In this document: positions 1 to 3,251 of the stretch, in pieces
Layout of the letters: every line of letters begins with the position of its first letter
How positions within the stretch are numbered: position 1 is the first letter of the stretch
From: an uncultured Eubacteriales bacterium
Lineage (GTDB): Bacteria > Bacillota > Clostridia > Oscillospirales > Acutalibacteraceae
Length of the DNA stretch: 5,060 bases
Assembly: GCA_934615635.1 (NCBI GenBank)
Contig: CAKTTT010000170.1
Coordinates: forward strand, 1 to 5,060
Reading direction: 5' to 3'
Position numbers and translations under genes: made by a program
The notes under the pieces: model-generated
What the model saw: the letters and a program-made list of their open reading frames with translations, nothing else
What the model was told of the DNA's origin: nothing
The model's database searches: none

Positions 1-310
1 GGCCGAGCTGAAGGAGGTGCTGTCCGGCATGGGCATGACGGATGCGTTTGATCCCGACAAAGCGGATTTTTCGGGATTGACGGAAAGGGAGCCGGTTTTT
101 ATCGGCCAAGTGATCCACCAGACGGCGCTGGAGGTAGGGGAAAAGGGCACCAGGGCGGCCGCGGCCACAGCCGTGGAAATCCTGTGCGGCAGTGCTATGA
201 ATGTCCTTTCTGTCGGGGCGGATCGGCCCTTCTTTTGCGCTGTGGTGGATAAACCCACCGGCGCACTGCTTTTCGCCGCCGCCGTGACGGATCCCAAACC
301 GCTGGCATGA
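1..310 (+). CDS. Serpin-family protease inhibitor, C-terminal part (5' end outside window)
   Basis: This is the last 102 residues of a serpin; the first whole codon begins at base 2, and roughly three quarters of a usual ~400-residue serpin lies outside the window. Serpins trap serine or cysteine proteases when their reactive-centre loop is cleaved and inserts into a beta-sheet. Three landmarks are seen: a GMGMTDAFDPDKADFSGL segment typical of the region before strand 5A, the hinge EKGTRAAAAT (bases 140-169), and a C-terminal block with DRPFF followed by TGALLFAAAVTDP, matching the family NKPF...LFxGxVxNP ending. The hinge has Gly then Thr at P15/P14 and small residues at P12-P9, the pattern of an inhibitory serpin rather than a non-inhibitory one. 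Counting from the hinge puts P1-P1' near Gly-Ser (bases 188-193), but the loop seems about two residues longer than in alpha-1-antitrypsin, so the scissile bond is uncertain. Signal peptide and target protease cannot be judged. It ends with TGA, followed by terminator hairpins. Confidence 0.93.
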   Translation, partial: AELKEVLSGMGMTDAFDPDKADFSGLTEREPVFIGQVIHQTALEVGEKGTRAAAATAVEILCGSAMNVLSVGADRPFFCAVVDKPTGALLFAAAVTDPKPLA

Positions 311-311
311 G

Positions 312-352
312 AAAAAACAGGCGGGTGCTGTCAAAGACGGCGCCCGCCTGTT
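312..352 (-). terminator. Rho-independent terminator, minus strand (second of two)
   Basis: Arms 316-332 and 336-352 pair over 17 positions with two G-U type pairs around an AAA loop. Read on the minus strand, the hairpin is followed by TTTTTT (complement of the A-run at 312-317, two of whose bases also close the stem). On the plus strand the hairpin is followed by CGCGAAGG, not a T-run, so it should work mainly for leftward transcripts. It could act as backup to the leftward terminator at 506-546, or protect the 3' end of the serpin mRNA. Confidence 0.7.
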
Positions 353-405
353 CGCGAAGGCGGCGATTGCTTCATATCGCTTTTGTGAGACGATGGATCC
401 ACCAC

Positions 406-460
406 AACGGGAGAGTGGGCGGCGAGGCGTTTCCGCTTCGTGCGCCCCCGTTTTCTTTTC
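406..460 (+). terminator. Probable Rho-independent terminator of the serpin gene
   Basis: A three-part stem is seen: AACGG (406-410) with CCGTT (448-452), GGGCG (417-421) with CGCCC (443-447), and CGAGGCG (423-429) with CGCTTCG (434-440, one G-U pair), closed by a TTTC loop. It is followed on the plus strand by TTTTCTTTTC (451-460, sharing two bases with the outer stem). The outer stem is separated by a 6-nt bulge, so the effective hairpin is probably the inner 12 pairs. No T-run follows it on the minus strand, so it fits rightward transcription from the serpin gene ending about 100 nt upstream. Confidence 0.6.
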
Positions 461-505
461 TCATCGATAAGATACCTTGGCCGGGTATGTCCGGCTGAAA
501 GACGG

Positions 506-546
506 AAAAACATCGCCCCCCGCGGCACCAGCCGCGGGGGGCGATG
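506..546 (-). terminator. Strong Rho-independent terminator of the small cysteine-rich gene
   Basis: A perfect 16-bp GC-rich stem (511-526 with 531-546) encloses a 4-nt ACCA loop on the plus strand. In the leftward direction it is followed by TTTTTCC (complement of the A-run 506-510). It starts 53 nt after the stop codon of the minus-strand small gene at 600-722, the expected place for that gene's terminator. There is no T-run on the plus-strand side. Confidence 0.85.
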
Positions 547-599
547 CTATGAAAGCGGACACCGCCGGAAAAACCGGCCTAGCCGTCAAAAAAGAGGGA

Positions 600-722
600 T
601 CAGCAGCCGCAGGCTCGGCCGTTGCAGCCGCAGCCGCCGTTGTCCTCAGCCAGCAGCAGCAAAATGATGATAAACAGGATCCAGGTGCAGTCACAGCCGC
701 CGAAGATATTGCTCAAACACAT
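600..722 (-). CDS. Small cysteine-rich protein with one hydrophobic segment (40 aa)
   Basis: The 40-residue product begins MCLSNIFGGCDCTW. It has a run of Ile/Leu/Phe at about residues 14-25 long enough for one short membrane segment, then a Gly/Cys-rich tail with CGC at 31-33 and 38-40. Seven of 40 residues are Cys (2, 10, 12, 31, 33, 38, 40), mostly in C-x-C pairs. The ATG at 722 is chosen because AAAGGAGG lies nine bases upstream; a longer reading from 785 would place this RBS inside the coding region. A strong terminator follows. The layout resembles short Cys-rich proteins of spore-forming Firmicutes that carry names such as high-cysteine or chorion-like protein and have no proven role; that resemblance is from memory and function is unknown. 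A sigma-K-like promoter upstream would suit a spore-coat or mother-cell membrane role, but this is inference. It could bind metal or form disulfide cross-links. Confidence 0.78.
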   Translation of the reverse strand: MCLSNIFGGCDCTWILFIIILLLLAEDNGGCGCNGRACGC

Positions 723-730
723 ATCCGGTT

Positions 731-738
731 CCCTCCTT
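731..738 (-). promoter_or_regulatory. Ribosome binding site of the small cysteine-rich gene
   Basis: On the minus strand this reads AAAGGAGG, a near-perfect anti-Shine-Dalgarno match, with an 8-9 nt spacer to the ATG at 722-720. It decides the start in favour of the 40-residue protein over the longer in-frame reading from 785. Confidence 0.8.
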
Positions 739-752
739 TCCCTTTTACACCC

Positions 753-781
753 CATTCTATGTTTCCAGACAGTGGGTGGTG
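753..781 (-). promoter_or_regulatory. Candidate sigma-K-like promoter for the small cysteine-rich gene
   Basis: On the minus strand CACC (781-778) is followed 16 nt later by CATAGAATG (761-753). The Bacillus sigma-K consensus is AC, 17 nt, CATAnnnTA; the spacing is exact and only the last base differs (G for A). Transcription would start near 746, leaving a short leader that contains the RBS. Such short motifs occur by chance, and no good sigma-A pair was seen in the same stretch. Confidence 0.35.
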
Positions 782-835
782 ACAATCCCCCGTGTATAAA
801 CCGGACGGCGGCATCATAAGCTAACAGGAGAGAAA

Positions 836-843
836 AAAGGAGG
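836..843 (+). promoter_or_regulatory. Ribosome binding site of the 59-residue ORF
   Basis: AAAGGAGG sits 4 nt before the ATG at 848 and 10 nt before an in-frame ATG at 854. Both spacings lie at the edges of the usual range, so either codon could be the start; the protein differs only by Met-Arg. The site is the main reason to take the short ORF seriously. Confidence 0.6.
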
Positions 844-847
844 CGGA

Positions 848-1027
848 ATGAGGATGCTGCACCAAGAAAAGGATCCGTCGGTGCTTTTGACGGAGAAACA
901 GAAAACTTATCAGGCGGAAATCGCCGCGCCGTTGGAGCCGCCGGAGCTGTCGGAACACACCTGCGCCCATCCCAGACGTTTCGGCAGAAGTGCGCCGCCG
1001 GATAAACACGGCGGAGAAAACGGGTGA
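848..1027 (+). CDS. Unrecognised small protein (59 aa)
   Basis: I do not recognise this protein. It begins MRMLHQEKDPSVLLTEKQ and ends KHGGENG. It is hydrophilic with no membrane segment or signal peptide: an N-terminal half that could form a helix (about residues 13-27), a Pro/Glu-rich stretch (APLEPPELSE, 27-36), one Cys-His pair region (HTCAHP, 37-42) and a basic, Gly/Pro-rich tail. Support for it being real is a near-perfect RBS, the absence of any other good gene in the 470 nt between the cysteine-rich gene and ctsR, and codons ending often in G or C like those of its neighbours. It is divergent from the cysteine-rich gene with 125 nt between the two starts. It ends 166 nt before ctsR and is separated from it by the CtsR-controlled promoter, so it is probably not part of the clp operon. 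No clear promoter was found. It could be a lineage-specific small protein or a decayed remnant. Confidence 0.5.
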   Translation: MRMLHQEKDPSVLLTEKQKTYQAEIAAPLEPPELSEHTCAHPRRFGRSAPPDKHGGENG

Positions 1028-1089
1028 TATCCGCCGTAAACCGGTGATTTCAGCAGCTATATATGGATTATGCTCCTTGAAAGATTTAG

Positions 1090-1106
1090 TTTGACTTTAT
1101 CTGACT
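1090..1106 (-). promoter_or_regulatory. CtsR operator, box 1
   Basis: The minus strand reads AGTCAGA-TAA-AGTCAAA, fitting the known CtsR heptad direct repeat (A/G)GTCAAA-NAN-(A/G)GTCAAA with one A-to-G change. The two heptads are 10 bp apart, one helical turn. It lies just upstream of, and overlaps by one base, box 2. Confidence 0.88.
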
Positions 1107-1122
1107 TTGACTTTCTCTGATC
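1106..1122 (-). promoter_or_regulatory. CtsR operator, box 2, over the -35 element
   Basis: The minus strand reads GATCAGA-GAA-AGTCAAA, again two heptads 10 bp apart with one perfect half. It contains the -35 hexamer TTGACT (1107-1112), so CtsR bound here would block RNA polymerase directly. Confidence 0.82.
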
Positions 1123-1135
1123 TTTAGAGTACACT
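1107..1135 (+). promoter_or_regulatory. Sigma-A-type promoter of the ctsR-mcsA-mcsB-clpC operon
   Basis: TTGACT (1107-1112) and TACACT (1130-1135) are separated by 17 nt, matching TTGACA and TATAAT at five and four of six positions. Transcription should start near 1141-1143, giving a leader of about 50 nt. CtsR boxes sit on the -35 and just after the start site, so the promoter should be repressed until CtsR is inactivated by heat or protein stress. No sigma-B-like site was seen. Confidence 0.72.
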
Positions 1136-1144
1136 GGGCGTAAA

Positions 1145-1161
1145 GGTCAGAGAAAGTCAGT
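1145..1161 (+). promoter_or_regulatory. CtsR operator, box 3, just downstream of the transcription start
   Basis: GGTCAGA-GAA-AGTCAGT matches the CtsR heptad repeat on the plus strand with an A-to-G change in the first heptad and two changes in the second. It is opposite in orientation to boxes 1 and 2 and forms a near-perfect 17-nt inverted repeat with box 2 (1109-1125 against 1142-1158, one mismatch). Its place immediately after the predicted start suits a roadblock or a cooperative clamp around the promoter. Confidence 0.82.
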
Positions 1162-1193
1162 GATATCGGCAAAACTGGAAGGAGGCGAAGAAG

Positions 1194-1652
1194 ATGCGTT
1201 TAAGCGATGAGATTACGGCCTATATTCTTGATATGCTGGAGCAGGCGCAGAACGGCAGCGCCGTACTGCAGCGAAACGAGCTGGCGGAGGAAATAGGCTG
1301 CGTGCCCAGCCAGATCAATTATGTGCTCACCTCCCGCTTCACGCCGGAGCACGGCTATATTGTGGAAAGCAAACGGGGCGGGGGAGGCTACATACGCATC
1401 CGCCGCATCCAGTATAAGCCCCAGATGTCGCCGCTCATGCATGTGGTGAACACCATCGGGGATACGCTGGTGCCCGCTACCGCCCAGGCGATCCTGGATA
1501 ACCTGCGGTATCAGAACCTGATTACCCCGGAGGCGGCCAGGCTGATGGGCAGCGCCCTATCCGACCAGGCCTATCGGGATATTCCCGTGGAGCAGCGGGA
1601 TCGTCTGCGGGCCGCGCTGATGAAACAGATGCTGACCTCGGTGAACCTATAA
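1194..1652 (+). CDS. ctsR: CtsR, class III stress-gene repressor
   Basis: CtsR is the cytoplasmic dimeric repressor of clp genes in low-GC Gram-positives; it binds heptad repeats and falls off DNA on heating, after which it is degraded by Clp protease. The 152-residue product has the usual length. The N-terminal winged helix (about 1-73) carries the recognition segment CVPSQINYV (36-44), RFTPEHGYIVESKR (48-61) and the wing GGGGYIRI (62-69). The tetra-glycine loop is the known heat-sensing element. Arg61 aligns with the DNA-contacting arginine that McsB phosphorylates in Geobacillus CtsR. Residues 78-152 form the helical dimerisation and Clp-recognition domain. The start is set by AAGGAGG eight bases before the ATG. 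It is first in the operon and lies behind three CtsR boxes, so it should control itself. mcsA follows after 20 nt. Nothing looks damaged. Confidence 0.97.
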   Translation: MRLSDEITAYILDMLEQAQNGSAVLQRNELAEEIGCVPSQINYVLTSRFTPEHGYIVESKRGGGGYIRIRRIQYKPQMSPLMHVVNTIGDTLVPATAQAILDNLRYQNLITPEAARLMGSALSDQAYRDIPVEQRDRLRAALMKQMLTSVNL

Positions 1653-1672
1653 CCGAACAAGGAGGCTTTTCC

Positions 1673-2179
1673 ATGCTTTGTCAAAATTGCGGAAAAAACC
1701 AGGCCACTACCCATGTGAAAAAGACCATCAACGGTGAAACCTCCGAGCTGCATCTCTGCGCCGCCTGCGCCGCCAAGCAGGGGCTGGGCGGTATGTGGAA
1801 CGGCTTCGGATTTGATTTGGGGGACTTTTGGGGCAGCCTGTTCGCGGAGCCGGCCGCCAGGGAGCTGGCGGACAGCGTGCGCTGCGAGGGCTGCGGCAAA
1901 ACCTTCCAGGAGATCGCCCACACGGGTAAGGCGGGCTGTCCGGCCTGCTACACCACCTTTTACGACCGCCTGCTGCCCTCTATTCAGCGAATCCACGGGA
2001 AGGCGCAGCATGTGGGGAAGATATCTCCCCAGGCGGGGGAAACCGTGAAGCGGGAAAGAGAGCTGGCCGACCTGAAAAAGCAGTTGGCGGACGCCATAGC
2101 CAGCCAGCAGTATGAGGAATGTGCGAAGCTCCGGGACCGTATTCAGGAATTGGAGGGCGACGGACATGAGCAGAAATAA
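1673..2179 (+). CDS. mcsA: McsA, zinc-binding activator of the McsB arginine kinase
   Basis: McsA binds McsB and is needed for its kinase activity, and helps bring it to CtsR and ClpC. The 168-residue product has four CXXC pairs: C3/C6, C29/C32, C71/C74 and C89/C92, enough for two zinc sites. Between them a Gly/Phe/Trp-rich linker (37-57) follows the family pattern. The C-terminal UVR motif (about 128-161), rich in Lys/Glu/Leu with QQYEECAKLRDRIQELE, resembles the UvrB-UvrC contact motif and the ClpC middle domain. AAGGAGG ends seven bases before the ATG. The last 14 nt overlap the start of mcsB, and that gene's RBS lies inside this reading frame, which suggests coupled translation and matched amounts of the two partners. 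All zinc ligands are intact. Confidence 0.96.
   Translation: MLCQNCGKNQATTHVKKTINGETSELHLCAACAAKQGLGGMWNGFGFDLGDFWGSLFAEPAARELADSVRCEGCGKTFQEIAHTGKAGCPACYTTFYDRLLPSIQRIHGKAQHVGKISPQAGETVKRERELADLKKQLADAIASQQYEECAKLRDRIQELEGDGHEQK
2152..2157 (+). promoter_or_regulatory. Ribosome binding site of mcsB, inside mcsA
   Basis: GGAGGG lies eight bases before the ATG at 2166 and within the last codons of mcsA. It supports 2166 as the mcsB start over an in-frame ATG at 2112 that has no such site and would add 18 residues unlike the family. Confidence 0.8.
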
Positions 2180-3191
2180 ATGGTATCAGCAGAGCGGCGC
2201 GGAGGGAGACGTGGTCATCAGCACCCGGGTCCGTCTGGCCCGTAATCTTCATAAGGTTCCCTTTCCCGCCAGCATGACCGCCGAGCAGAGCAAGCAGGTG
2301 GCCGATCGGGCTGCCGGCGCCGCCGTCAAGCTGGAGGAGAGCATCGGCAAGCTGCATTTTCTGCAGATGGAGGGGATGCCTCAGCGGGAGGCCCTGTCCA
2401 TGGCGGAACGCCACCTGATCAGCCCGGAATTCAGCCGCTGTGAGGAGGGCAGCGCCCTGCTGCTCAACGAGGATGAGAGCGTCAGCATCATGGTGAATGA
2501 GGAGGATCATTTCCGTATTCAGGTGATGTGTCCCGGCTTGGATTTGGACGCCGCTTATCAGAAGGCGGATGCGCTGGATACCGCTCTGGACGGAGAACTC
2601 CAGTTTGCCTTCGATGATCGGCTGGGTTATCTGACCCAATGCCCCACCAATCTGGGGACGGGGATGCGGGCCTCCATCATGCTCCATCTGCCCGCGCTGG
2701 AGGAACGGGGGATGCTCCAGCAATTGGCCGGAACGGTGGCCAAGCTGGGACTCACCATCCGGGGCCTTTATGGCGAGGGGAGCAAACCGGAGGGGGCTAT
2801 TTACCAGCTCTCCAACCAGGTCACGCTGGGCATATCCGAGCAGGCCGCCATTGAAAATCTCAAGGGCATAGCCTTCCAGATCATTCGAGAGGAACGGGCC
2901 GCCCGGGAACAGCTTTGCCGCAATCCCCGATTTGAGGACCGCGTCTGGCGGTCGCTGGGCCTGCTGCGCACCGCCCGGCTGCTGGGTCACGATGAATTTA
3001 TGGCGCTGATCTCCAACCTGCGGGTGGGAGTGGCGCTGGAAATCATCGACGGCGTGGGGCTGGACGTGATCAGCGGCTTGATCAACGATGCGCAGCCCGC
3101 CACGATCATGGCGGCGGCGGGGCAGGATCTGGAGCCGGGACAACGGGATGCCCTGCGCGCGAAAATGGTGCGGGAGCGGCTGGCGGCATAA
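2166..3191 (+). CDS. mcsB: McsB, protein arginine kinase
   Basis: McsB transfers phosphate from ATP to arginine side chains; phosphoarginine marks proteins for ClpC-ClpP and inactivates CtsR. The 341-residue product, near the usual ~350, has the phosphagen-kinase fold. Seen are the nucleotide-binding STRVRLARN (19-27), HLISP (83-87), NEEDHFRIQ (111-119), the catalytic-site QCPTNLGTGMRAS (158-170) with Cys159, the YGEGS loop (202-206) with Glu204, and QLSNQVTLGISE (214-225). The C-terminal RDALRA (327-332) fits the RDxxRA phosphoarginine-binding motif that gives McsB positive feedback in Bacillus, which separates it from creatine and arginine kinases that act on free metabolites. The N-terminus is about eight residues shorter than in B. 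subtilis. The start overlaps mcsA by 14 nt; clpC follows after 60 nt. No key residue is missing, so it should be active. Confidence 0.97.
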   Translation: MSRNKWYQQSGAEGDVVISTRVRLARNLHKVPFPASMTAEQSKQVADRAAGAAVKLEESIGKLHFLQMEGMPQREALSMAERHLISPEFSRCEEGSALLLNEDESVSIMVNEEDHFRIQVMCPGLDLDAAYQKADALDTALDGELQFAFDDRLGYLTQCPTNLGTGMRASIMLHLPALEERGMLQQLAGTVAKLGLTIRGLYGEGSKPEGAIYQLSNQVTLGISEQAAIENLKGIAFQIIREERAAREQLCRNPRFEDRVWRSLGLLRTARLLGHDEFMALISNLRVGVALEIIDGVGLDVISGLINDAQPATIMAAAGQDLEPGQRDALRAKMVRERLAA

Positions 3192-3251
3192 AGAAACCGG
3201 TGTTACTATTTTTTAAATGAGAGTAAGAAGATCAGCGAGGAGTGAGGAAGT

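Noticed and set aside
564..578. Small hairpin GCCGG-AAAAA-CCGGC
   Set aside because: Only five pairs and no T-run after it; easily a chance match in GC-rich DNA.
477..782. A 101-codon plus-strand frame with an Ala-rich, Gln-rich product
   Set aside because: It runs through the terminator hairpin and opposite the cysteine-rich gene; its low-complexity product is the mirror of the Gly/Cys codons and it has no RBS.
1008..1037. 8-bp stem (ACGGCGGA / TCCGCCGT) across the end of the 59-residue ORF
   Set aside because: The loop is 14 nt and no T-run follows on either strand, so a terminator call is not supported.
1024..1167. Repeated GTGATATC at 1024-1031 and 1160-1167 flanking the control region
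   Set aside because: Eight bases only, the flanks diverge, and nothing between them looks mobile.
311..1193. CRISPR array, tRNA, rRNA or insertion sequence in the accessory stretch
   Set aside because: No regularly spaced repeats, no cloverleaf, no transposase frame and no long terminal inverted repeats were found.
2112..2165. Longer mcsB start at 2112
   Set aside because: No RBS precedes it, the 18 added residues do not resemble McsB, and a good RBS sits before 2166.
1980..3143. A 387-codon open frame on the minus strand opposite mcsB
   Set aside because: It lies wholly opposite mcsA and mcsB, which are certain genes, has no good RBS, and its His/Gln/Gly/Leu-rich product resembles nothing known. 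Long antisense frames are common in GC-rich coding DNA.
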